Position numbers and translations under genes: made by a program. From Saprospiraceae bacterium (GTDB lineage Bacteria > Bacteroidota > Bacteroidia > Chitinophagales > Saprospiraceae): a stretch of DNA of 11,341 nt. Location of the stretch: contig JALOMF010000081.1 in the NCBI GenBank assembly GCA_025455635.1, forward strand, positions 1 to 11,341, read 5' to 3'. The notes beneath the pieces are model-generated. The model was not told the origin of the DNA. It saw nothing but the letters and a program-made list of their open reading frames with translations, and did not search any database. Shown here one piece after another: positions 5,407-11,341 of this stretch; position 1 is the stretch's first letter; every line of letters starts with the position of its first letter.

Positions 5407-6025
5407 ACTCCAGCACACCGCTCCGCTTCTTCTTGACGTAGTGCACCCCTGCGCCAAATACCCAACCCACGGTTCCCCGCTTCGTCTTGATTTTCACGTA
5501 AGGTTCGGTCGCCTTTTCCTTGCCGAGGTTCACGGTGTAGGTGGAGTCGGTGACTTCGTTCATGTAGTACACCTCATCGAAGAGTTTCAGTTCGCCGAGC
5601 GACTCGCCCTTCAGTCCAGGGGTCTTGCGCACTTTGAGTTTATCAATGGTGACGTAGAGTTTGGACAGGTTCGGCTCCTTGGGAGCGGCGGCCTCGGTCG
5701 CCGTGTTCGTGTTCGCCACGCCGCCAGCAGCAGTAGCGGCTGGGGCGGCAGTATTGGCGACTGGGGCACTCCCGTCAATCGGCTGATAGGTATCAGGCGA
5801 AGAGGCTGGGGCTGCGGGCTGCTGCTGCACGACCGGAGGCGGGGTAGCCGTTGTAGTGGCAGGGCGGTTGGCCGCTTGGGCGAGGCTGTCCTCACGGGCC
5901 TCGATGGCCTCGGCTGACTGTGCTTCTTCCTTGTGGGCGTTGCATTTTGAGGCCGTCCACATCAAAAAAATGAGTGCGAGCAGACCGATAACGATATATT
6001 CAACTTTAGATAACAGTCCTTTCAT
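5405..6025 (-). CDS. Membrane-anchored protein with C-terminal SH3-like domain
   Basis: The 206-residue product is not a named protein that I recognise. It has a single hydrophobic segment at residues about 10-24 (IVIGLLALIFLMWTA) after a short basic N-terminus, so it is probably a one-pass inner-membrane protein or carries an uncleaved signal anchor. A long low-complexity linker (about 45-115) rich in Ala, Pro, Thr and Gln follows. Residues about 123-200 resemble a bacterial SH3 fold: LYVTIDKLKVRKTPG, then GELKLFDEVYYM, PYVKIKTKRGTVGWVFG and a basic tail. The pattern kVR..P....e.lg.l..g and k..GWVfg is typical of SH3b domains, which often bind cell-wall or other peptides outside the membrane. 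A periplasmic location for the SH3 part is inferred. It is divergent from dprA and convergent with the response regulator. Confidence 0.75.
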   Translation of the reverse strand: MKGLLSKVEYIVIGLLALIFLMWTASKCNAHKEEAQSAEAIEAREDSLAQAANRPATTTATPPPVVQQQPAAPASSPDTYQPIDGSAPVANTAAPAATAAGGVANTNTATEAAAPKEPNLSKLYVTIDKLKVRKTPGLKGESLGELKLFDEVYYMNEVTDSTYTVNLGKEKATEPYVKIKTKRGTVGWVFGAGVHYVKKKRSGVLE

Positions 6026-6045
6026 CTTATTTTGAGGGTTTGAAG

Positions 6046-6053
6046 TAAGTTTG
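6046..6053 (+). promoter_or_regulatory. Candidate -7 element for dprA
   Basis: TAAGTTTG matches TAnnTTTG at all fixed positions, about 80 bases before the dprA start. The nearest upstream TTTG (6031-6034) is only 11 bases away, closer than usual, so support is limited. Confidence 0.25.
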
Positions 6054-6095
6054 CATTTCTTCGGTAATAGTGGTTTTGCTTCGCAAAAACGCCAC

Positions 6096-6129
6096 CAAAA
6101 CTATGAGAAACACAAGAAATTCTGGCAAA
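6096..6129 (-). promoter_or_regulatory. Promoter of the SH3-like membrane protein gene
   Basis: On the minus strand TTTG (6129 to 6126) is followed after 22 bases by TAGTTTTG (6103 to 6096). This is a complete match to the Bacteroidota -33/-7 consensus with acceptable spacing. Transcription would start near 6089, leaving a leader of about 60 bases. The -33 element lies only 4 bases before the dprA start codon. Confidence 0.5.
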
Positions 6130-6133
6130 AGTA

Positions 6134-7237
6134 ATGAATGACCTCCTTTATAAAGTAGCATTGACCAAAATCCCATTGGTGGGGGCTGTGACGGCCAAGG
6201 TGCTGGTCAGTTATTGCGGCGGCGCTAGAGAGGTTTTTGAGGCAAAAAAGCAAGACCTACTCCGCATCCCGAACATAGGCGAAGCGACTGCGGCCAATAT
6301 CATTGACAAAAAAGTACTGGAAGATGCCGAGCAGGAGCTTAGGTTCCTTGACGAAAACAGCATCAGGCCAATATTTTACCTACAAAAAGACTACCCGCAG
6401 CGGCTACGACCCTTCAACGATGCCCCTGTCATGCTTTATTACCGTGGCACCGCTGATTTGAACCACCGCCGCACGGTGGGCATCATCGGCACCCGCACAC
6501 CAACGCCACAGGGCATCAGTATCTGCGAAGAACTCGTGGAGGGGCTATCACCTTACAAACCTTTGATAATCAGTGGATTGGCATACGGCATTGATGTGGC
6601 TGCACATAAAAAAAGCCTTGAGGTCGGCCTGGAAACGCTTGGCGTGCTAGGCCACGGGCTGGCCAGAATCTACCCCGCACAGCACAAGCGGGTAGCTACC
6701 GAGATGCTGGCGCAGGGCGGGCTGCTCACGGAGTTTGCCAGCCATGTAGGGCCAGAGCGGGAAAACTTCCCGATGCGAAACCGGATAGTGGCGGGGCTTT
6801 GCGATGCGCTCATCGTTGTGGAGACAGCAACCAAAGGCGGCTCCATCATCACCGTGCAGCAGGCCAATGGCTACAACCGGGACGTGTTCGCCGTGCCCGG
6901 CAGGGTGAAGGACAAGTTTTCGCAAGGCTGCAATTTTTTGATTAAAAAAAACATGGCCATGCTCGCCGAAAATGCGGAGGACGTTGCCGCTTTGCTTAGA
7001 TGGAACAGGGAAGATGGCGGGCCATCAGCCAAGGCCCTTCAGGCCAGTCTTTTTGATGAAATGACCGACACTGAAAAACAGGTGGTGGACCTGATACAAT
7101 CCGCCGAAGAGATTGGCGTGGACCAACTCAGTTACGCTTCGCAAATTGCACAAGGGGATTTGGCGGCACTGCTGCTCAACCTCGAATTCAAGGGCGTGGT
7201 GCGGTCGCTGCCGGGCAAGCGCTACGTGCTTTGCTAG
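6134..7237 (+). CDS. dprA: DNA-processing protein DprA
   Basis: DprA (Smf) protects incoming single-stranded DNA during natural transformation and loads RecA on it in the cytoplasm. The 367-residue product has all three expected parts. A helix-hairpin-helix/SAM-like N-terminus covers about 1-65 (IPLVGAVTAKVLV and RIPNIGEATAANI). The Rossmann-like core at about 80-290 contains VGIIGTRTPTPQG (115-127), SGLAYGIDVAAH (147-158), the NFPMRNRIVAGL block (211-222), GGSIITVQQA (235-244), VPGR (254-257) and GCNFLI (265-270). A C-terminal winged helix follows (about 310-365, DTEKQVVDLI to GKRYVLC). The alkaline phosphatase gene begins 20 bases downstream on the same strand and may be co-transcribed, though the two are not functionally linked. 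DprA is widespread, so its presence does not by itself show competence. Confidence 0.95.
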   Translation: MNDLLYKVALTKIPLVGAVTAKVLVSYCGGAREVFEAKKQDLLRIPNIGEATAANIIDKKVLEDAEQELRFLDENSIRPIFYLQKDYPQRLRPFNDAPVMLYYRGTADLNHRRTVGIIGTRTPTPQGISICEELVEGLSPYKPLIISGLAYGIDVAAHKKSLEVGLETLGVLGHGLARIYPAQHKRVATEMLAQGGLLTEFASHVGPERENFPMRNRIVAGLCDALIVVETATKGGSIITVQQANGYNRDVFAVPGRVKDKFSQGCNFLIKKNMAMLAENAEDVAALLRWNREDGGPSAKALQASLFDEMTDTEKQVVDLIQSAEEIGVDQLSYASQIAQGDLAALLLNLEFKGVVRSLPGKRYVLC

Positions 7238-7257
7238 TTAGTTTTTAAAAATAATTT

Positions 7258-8403
7258 ATGAAAAAAATACTGATTCTACTGCTCTTCGCAATTGCAGTCT
7301 CGTGCCACACGAAGCCGCCAGCGCCGCCTACGCCCGAAGACCCCGGTGAAACGAGGATTTCTGCTGAAGACACTATCCGTTTCACGCCGCCGAAAAACAT
7401 CATCCTGCTGATTGGCGACGGCATGGGCATTACGCAGATAACCGCTGGGATGTACCGCAATGGCAACAAGCTCAATTTGGAACAGTTCAAATACGTGGGC
7501 CTGCATAAATCGTACGCCAGTGACAACCTCGTGACCGACTCCGCTGCAGGTGCTACGGCGTTTTCGATTGGCAAAAAAACCTACAACGGCGCCATCGGTG
7601 TTGACAAAAAGGGCAAGCCATCGCAAACCATCTTGGAGGAAGCCGAGCTAGCAGGCATGGCAACTGGTTTGGTGGCCACATCGTCCATCGTCCACGCCAC
7701 GCCCGCCAGCTTCTACGCCCACCAAAAAGACCGGGAAATGAAGGAGGAAATCGCTGCGGACATGCTTAAAGTGGACCTTGATTTTTTTGTGGGGGGTGGC
7801 AAGAAGTATTTCGACCGCCGCAAAGACGAGCGCAACCTGATAGAAGAACTGACAAAGAAAGGCTACAAAATCTCTACCTACTTTGACAAGGAGTTTGTGG
7901 ACACAGCGATTGACCCCTCGAAAAATTTTGGCTACCTCACTGCCGATACGGAGCCCTTGATGTTCTCGCAGGGGCGTGACTACCTCGTGCCAGCCACTCG
8001 TTCGGCGATGGATTATTTGTCCAAGCAGCAGGAACCTGGTTTTTTCCTCATGGTGGAAGGCTCGCAGATTGACTGGGGCGGCCACGCCAACGATTCGGAG
8101 TACATCATCAGCGAAATGATTGAGTTTGACAATGCCATCGGGGCAGCGCTTGAATTTGCGAAGCGTGACGGTGAAACGCTCATCATCGTCACCGCCGACC
8201 ACGAAACCGGCGGCTATGCCATCAACCCGACTTCGACCATGGACAGCATCGTGGCAGCGTTCACGACCAAAGACCACACGGCGGCACTCATTCCCGTATT
8301 CGCTTGGGGGCCTGGCGAGGAGCTTTTCGGGGGCATTTATGAAAACACTTCGATTTACGACAAGATGCGCAGGGCATTTGGCTTCAAGAAAAAACTGCAA
8401 TGA
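7258..8403 (+). CDS. Alkaline phosphatase, lipoprotein, TAB5-like active site
   Basis: This is a zinc/magnesium phosphomonoesterase of the PhoA family, releasing phosphate from organic esters outside the cytoplasm. The 381-residue product starts with a signal peptide ending in AVSC, giving a lipidated C16 after cleavage, followed by a Pro-rich spacer. Ligands are visible: D54 (IGDGMG), nucleophile S95 (TDSAAGAT), H146 and T148 (HATPAS), substrate-binding R159, E267 (VEGSQ), D272 and H276 (IDWGGH), D314-H315 (TADHETGG) and H340 (KDHTAA). The positions of E. coli D153 and K328 are H146 and W273 here, the combination described for the cold-active Antarctic TAB5 enzyme. The chain is shorter than E. 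coli PhoA, as in that group. No PHO box can be claimed. The enzyme class is certain; substrate range and temperature behaviour are inferred. Confidence 0.95.
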   Translation: MKKILILLLFAIAVSCHTKPPAPPTPEDPGETRISAEDTIRFTPPKNIILLIGDGMGITQITAGMYRNGNKLNLEQFKYVGLHKSYASDNLVTDSAAGATAFSIGKKTYNGAIGVDKKGKPSQTILEEAELAGMATGLVATSSIVHATPASFYAHQKDREMKEEIAADMLKVDLDFFVGGGKKYFDRRKDERNLIEELTKKGYKISTYFDKEFVDTAIDPSKNFGYLTADTEPLMFSQGRDYLVPATRSAMDYLSKQQEPGFFLMVEGSQIDWGGHANDSEYIISEMIEFDNAIGAALEFAKRDGETLIIVTADHETGGYAINPTSTMDSIVAAFTTKDHTAALIPVFAWGPGEELFGGIYENTSIYDKMRRAFGFKKKLQ

Positions 8404-8413
8404 CGCTGCCACC

Positions 8414-8452
8414 AAAAAATAAAGGCGACCAATTTGGCCGCCTTTATTTTTT
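8414..8452. terminator. Two-way intrinsic terminator between convergent genes
   Basis: Perfect 14-bp arms at 8414-8427 and 8439-8452 carry the core AAAGGCG/CGCCTTT. Flanking runs of A on the left and T on the right provide a terminating U-tract in either direction. It lies 10 bases after the phosphatase stop and 22 bases beyond the DUF4783 stop, so it should end both transcripts. Confidence 0.9.
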
Positions 8453-8474
8453 ATGAAAACTTTGGAAATGGAAA

Positions 8475-8864
8475 TCATTCCTTATCGAACCTCAGTTCTT
8501 GGATGACTTGCTTGCCGCCGCTCACTTTCATGTAGATGTACACCCGATAAGTACCTGACGAGGCAGTCATGTTCCCAATGCAGTACTGTGAGTCTTGGCC
8601 TTTGGAAGCGCCTTGGTGTACTTGCTTGAAAGAAGAAGGCTTGTTTTTGGCAAAAAAGTCCTTTACCACTTTTACAGCTTCTGTTTTTGCGTAGGTTTCC
8701 TCTTTGTCCATTACAGCGATTTCAACATTGGCATCGAAGTACTGGCCTAGTGCATCGGCGTTGCCGGAGCTGATGGCCTTGGTGATGGCGTCAAGGTTCA
8801 GTTCTTCCGTACCGACAAAAGCAATGGCAGGAAGGAGAAAAAGGACGAACAAGAAATTTTTCAT
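8475..8864 (-). CDS. DUF4783 family secreted protein
   Basis: The 129-residue product has a signal peptide (FLFVLFLLPAIAF, cleavage probably near residue 17-19) and a compact domain. Its sequence follows the Bacteroidota DUF4783 pattern: AITKAISSGNADALGQYFDANVEIAVMD, then TEAVKVVKDFFAKNKPSSFKQVHQG, then YCIGNMTASSGTYRVYIYMK and VIQELRFDKE at the end. The fold is probably NTF2/SnoaL-like, a cone-shaped barrel that binds small ligands or dimerises; that is inference from the helix-strand pattern. Members are exported to the periplasm or surface and have no known function. The gene is monocistronic between the terminator at 8414-8452 and a long non-coding region. No good -7 element was found upstream on its strand. 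Confidence 0.85.
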   Translation of the reverse strand: MKNFLFVLFLLPAIAFVGTEELNLDAITKAISSGNADALGQYFDANVEIAVMDKEETYAKTEAVKVVKDFFAKNKPSSFKQVHQGASKGQDSQYCIGNMTASSGTYRVYIYMKVSGGKQVIQELRFDKE

Positions 8865-9224
8865 GGTTTGAGTTTTATGAATCCATCGCCCAGTTGAAAG
8901 GAAGATGAAATCATTAATATTGAGCTTACGAAGTTCCTTATTTCATATCAAACGAGCAATTAGTTTTATATGTTCGCTTGACAATTATTTCGACGTGAAT
9001 AATCCGAGGGGTAACAAAAGTTGAAGGTTAATTTTCTTAAAAACTTTTCCTTGCAAATTCAGTGACAACTTAACGGTAAGATGCCTCTGCTAGTACTTTC
9101 CCCTGATTTATTTCCAGTTTTTCAAAAACAAAAGCAATAACGAATGGCTTTTCAAAAGTGACATGGCCTACTGTTTTATTTTTGCTTCAAGAAAATTGAA
9201 TTTTTAAATTTAAAATAATTTAAT
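8865..9224. other. 360-bp gene-free divergent region
   Basis: A/T-rich sequence between the divergent DUF4783 gene and gpmI. It holds a good -7 element for gpmI (9177-9184) and two similar short palindromes centred on TTTTCAAAA (9117-9129 and 9148-9158). The only small frames are very short (for example 19 codons from ATG 9081), with no sign of coding. No tRNA-like or riboswitch-like structure was recognised. Confidence 0.6.
9177..9184 (+). promoter_or_regulatory. Candidate gpmI promoter (-7 element)
   Basis: TATTTTTG is a full match to TAnnTTTG, 41 bases before the GTG start, giving a leader of roughly 30-35 A/T-rich bases. The -33 position is occupied only by a T-run (TTTTC, 9149-9153) that lies inside a small palindrome. 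Confidence 0.45.
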
Positions 9225-10751
9225 GTGAAAAACAATCATGTGATGCTCGTCATTCTTGACGGCTGGGGCAAGGGCCAAAAACCATCCGCCGATGCAATTG
9301 CCCAAGCCAATACCCCGGTGATGGATGCGCTTTTGGAGAGTTGCCCAAATTCTGAGCTGGTGACTTTCGGAGAGGAGGTTGGCTTGCCAGAGGGCCAAAT
9401 GGGCAACTCCGAAGTTGGGCACTTGAACATAGGCGCTGGCCGCATTGTCTATCAAGAGCTTGCCCGCATCAACAAGTCAATCAGGGATGGTGAGCTGCAA
9501 GAACATCCCGTGCTGCTCGAAGCGCTGCGCTACGCCAAAGAGAACGACAAGGCTGTGCATTTCATTGGCCTGTTATCCGACGGCGGGGTTCATTCCCACA
9601 CCAGCCACCTGCGAGCCTTGTGCGATGCCACGCAAAAGCAGGGCTTAGACCGGGTTTACGCCCACGCCTTCATGGATGGCCGAGATACTGACCCAAAATC
9701 AGGCTATGATTATCTGCAAAAATTTATGCAATACACTGATAATCAACAAGTTAAGCTTGCATCCATCATTGGCAGGTACTATGCCATGGACCGTGACAAG
9801 CGGTGGGAGCGGGTTAAACTGGCTTATGACCTCTTGGTAAACGGGATTGGTGAAAAAACATCAGACCCGTTAGCTGTCGTCCGCAAGAGTTATGAAGCGG
9901 ACATCACGGATGAGTTCCTAAAACCTATCGTTTGCGTGGATGAAAATAGCCAACCCATTGCGACCATCCAAGCGGACGATGTTGTGGTTTGTTTCAATTT
10001 CCGCACCGACCGCCCTCGTGAAATAACGACCGTACTCACGCAAAAGGACATGCCGGATTTCGGCATGCAAAAACGCAGCCTTTACTACGTGACCATGACC
10101 CGCTATGATGAGACGTACCAAAACGTGCATGTCATTTTTGAAAAAGACAATTTGAACAAAACGCTTGGCGAAGTACTTTCGGACGCTGGCCTTACGCAGG
10201 TGCGGATAGCTGAAACGGAAAAATATCCTCACGTTACGTTTTTCTTTTCTGGGGGTAGGGAGGAGCCATTTCCAGGTGAGCGGCGATTGATGGTAGCTTC
10301 GCCCAAAGTAGCCACCTACGACCTTCAACCAGAGATGAGCGCCGTCGAAATCACGGATACCATCATCGCTGATATTGAGAGCAACCAGCCCAATTTCATC
10401 TGCCTCAACTATGCGAACGCAGACATGGTCGGCCACACAGGTGTTTTCGAGGCTTGTGAAAAAGCGGTCGAGACCGTGGATGCTTGCCTTGGCCGTCTGC
10501 TTGCCTGCGGCAAACAGTATGGTTATGATGCTATCGTGATTGCCGACCACGGCAACTCAGATTATATGATAAACGAGGATGGTACACCGAACACGGCTCA
10601 CACCATGAACCCAGTGCCTTGCGTATATGTGGGTGCTTCCGGCAGGAAGATTGCCAATGGAAAACTGGCAGATATAGCACCGACGATATTGGGATTGCTA
10701 GGCGTAGAATTACCCAAGGAAATGGACGGCATCAACTTGCTCTCCAAATGA
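9225..10751 (+). CDS. gpmI: 2,3-bisphosphoglycerate-independent phosphoglycerate mutase
   Basis: It interconverts 3- and 2-phosphoglycerate in glycolysis and gluconeogenesis through a phosphoserine intermediate, with two Mn ions. The 508-residue length is typical. Active-site residues are all present: D12 (LDGWG), S62 (GNSEVGHLNIGAGR), H123 (GGVHSHTSH), R153-D154 (MDGRDTDP), R184 and R190 (GRYYAMDRDKRW), R260 and R263 (NFRTDRPRE), K333 (TEKYPHVTFFFSGG), D400 and H404 (NADMVGHTG), D441-H442 (ADHGNSD) and H459 (AHTMNPVP). The start is GTG at 9225, because MKNNHVMLVILDGWG puts D12 at its canonical position; the next in-frame ATG (9243) would remove six residues before the core. There is no Shine-Dalgarno, as usual in Bacteroidota. 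The last codons overlap the start of the downstream lipoprotein gene. Confidence 0.96.
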   Translation: MKNNHVMLVILDGWGKGQKPSADAIAQANTPVMDALLESCPNSELVTFGEEVGLPEGQMGNSEVGHLNIGAGRIVYQELARINKSIRDGELQEHPVLLEALRYAKENDKAVHFIGLLSDGGVHSHTSHLRALCDATQKQGLDRVYAHAFMDGRDTDPKSGYDYLQKFMQYTDNQQVKLASIIGRYYAMDRDKRWERVKLAYDLLVNGIGEKTSDPLAVVRKSYEADITDEFLKPIVCVDENSQPIATIQADDVVVCFNFRTDRPREITTVLTQKDMPDFGMQKRSLYYVTMTRYDETYQNVHVIFEKDNLNKTLGEVLSDAGLTQVRIAETEKYPHVTFFFSGGREEPFPGERRLMVASPKVATYDLQPEMSAVEITDTIIADIESNQPNFICLNYANADMVGHTGVFEACEKAVETVDACLGRLLACGKQYGYDAIVIADHGNSDYMINEDGTPNTAHTMNPVPCVYVGASGRKIANGKLADIAPTILGLLGVELPKEMDGINLLSK

Positions 10752-11323
10752 AGATTCCAATGAATTTTAGCAGAAGACTTTCAGCTTGGATTGTATTGTT
10801 GCTTTTTGCTTCCTGCCAGCAAGTGCCAAAGACTCCCGCAGACAGCATGGGCATTGCAAAGCCATACTTTGATTTGAAGGGATATTTCGACAGTGAAGTA
10901 GCTCGGCTAAGAAAAAAAGGGAAGGCTAAGAAAATGGCAACTGTAGATGGCAAGCAGGAACAAAGGCTAATTGACAGTATTGACTTCGGGCGAGAACTGG
11001 CCGTGTTCGCCGATTCGGATATTAATCGCCCAGCTTGGACTGACGCTTACGAGGTTGATAGTAGTTTTAATGCGCAAAGAGAACTGATAGGATTGACCTA
11101 TACATCCAATGACGACAACCTAAAAACACGGAGCATCACCGTGGATTTTGAAGGCGCTTCGGTATCAAAGATTTTGGTAAGAAATGAGGTCGCAAGTTCG
11201 ATTACGGCTTCATGCCAGGTTTTGTCGTACCAGCCAGCGATAGGGTACAGCATCGAGAGCCATCAAAAAGTAGCCATGTCTGACGAGCATGTTTTTAAGA
11301 TTGAGGTGCAGTTTGTAAAGTAA
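10748..11323 (+). CDS. Small lipoprotein of unknown function, coupled to gpmI
   Basis: I do not recognise this 191-residue protein. ATG 10748 overlaps the gpmI TGA as ATGA, an arrangement that favours translational coupling; an alternative ATG at 10760 would shorten it by four residues. The N-terminus (NFSRRLSAWIVLLLFASC) is a lipoprotein signal with the lipidated Cys at 23. The mature part has a helical, Lys-rich stretch (about 45-70, DSEVARLRKKGKAKKMATVDGK) and then alternating polar/hydrophobic segments that look like beta strands (ELIGLTYTS, TRSITVDFEG, KILVRNEV, HVFKIEVQFVK). An antiparallel sheet facing the periplasm is plausible but inferred. The reading frame stays open upstream to 10619, inside gpmI; that part is overlap without coding significance. 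Confidence 0.8.
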   Translation: MKIPMNFSRRLSAWIVLLLFASCQQVPKTPADSMGIAKPYFDLKGYFDSEVARLRKKGKAKKMATVDGKQEQRLIDSIDFGRELAVFADSDINRPAWTDAYEVDSSFNAQRELIGLTYTSNDDNLKTRSITVDFEGASVSKILVRNEVASSITASCQVLSYQPAIGYSIESHQKVAMSDEHVFKIEVQFVK

Positions 11324-11341
11324 TACGATAGGAAGATAGTG

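Noticed and set aside
7648..8478. Long open frame of 276 codons antisense to the alkaline phosphatase
   Set aside because: It is a shadow of a gene with complete catalytic motifs on the other strand. Its translation has no recognisable domain and it runs through the terminator at 8414-8452.
9081..9140. Small ORF (19 codons) in the gpmI upstream region
   Set aside because: It has no ribosome-binding or promoter context and no recognisable peptide features; its length is expected by chance.

Overview
The window reads as a chromosomal segment of a Bacteroidota bacterium. Start codons lack Shine-Dalgarno sequences and sit behind A/T-rich leaders. Several intergenic regions carry exact matches to the Bacteroidota -7 promoter element TAnnTTTG. 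The gene set fits as well: a DUF4783 secreted protein, a TAB5-type alkaline phosphatase lipoprotein, an S23-type four-helix-bundle gene and a DUF4143 ATPase. The moderately high G+C coding sequence would suit Saprospiria or a neighbouring class, but that placement is inference. No rRNA, tRNA, CRISPR array or transposase was found.

Layout. Bases 1-711 (minus) hold the N-terminal part of an AAA_14/DUF4143 ATPase, preceded by a long near-perfect palindrome at 714-760. Next is a phytanoyl-CoA dioxygenase-like Fe(II)/2-oxoglutarate oxygenase (777-1604, minus), divergent from an AraC-type regulator (1741-2610, plus), with candidate operator half-sites between them. Exodeoxyribonuclease III follows (2714-3487, plus). 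Then comes a compact unit of about 490 bp: a four-helix-bundle (23S rRNA intervening sequence type) gene between imperfect 39-bp terminal inverted repeats, placed exactly between the stop codons of xth and the convergent ribA (3973-4554, minus). Divergent from ribA is an orphan OmpR-type response regulator (4673-5383, plus), which converges on a membrane-anchored SH3-like protein (5405-6025, minus). Divergent from that is dprA (6134-7237, plus), followed closely by an alkaline phosphatase lipoprotein (7258-8403, plus). A strong two-way terminator separates the phosphatase from the convergent DUF4783 gene (8475-8864, minus). A 360-bp gene-free region leads to gpmI (9225-10751, plus), whose stop overlaps the start of a small lipoprotein gene (10748-11323, plus).

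Functionally most of this is housekeeping: DNA repair (xth), riboflavin synthesis (ribA), DNA uptake and recombination (dprA), glycolysis (gpmI) and phosphate scavenging (alkaline phosphatase). The oxygenase/AraC pair looks like a self-contained inducible catabolic or modification unit. The most unusual object is the inverted-repeat-bounded four-helix-bundle gene at 3484-3976. It looks like a miniature mobile or repeat-family unit with one small cargo gene, and its natural ATG is out of frame with the body by one base, at a possible slippery site.
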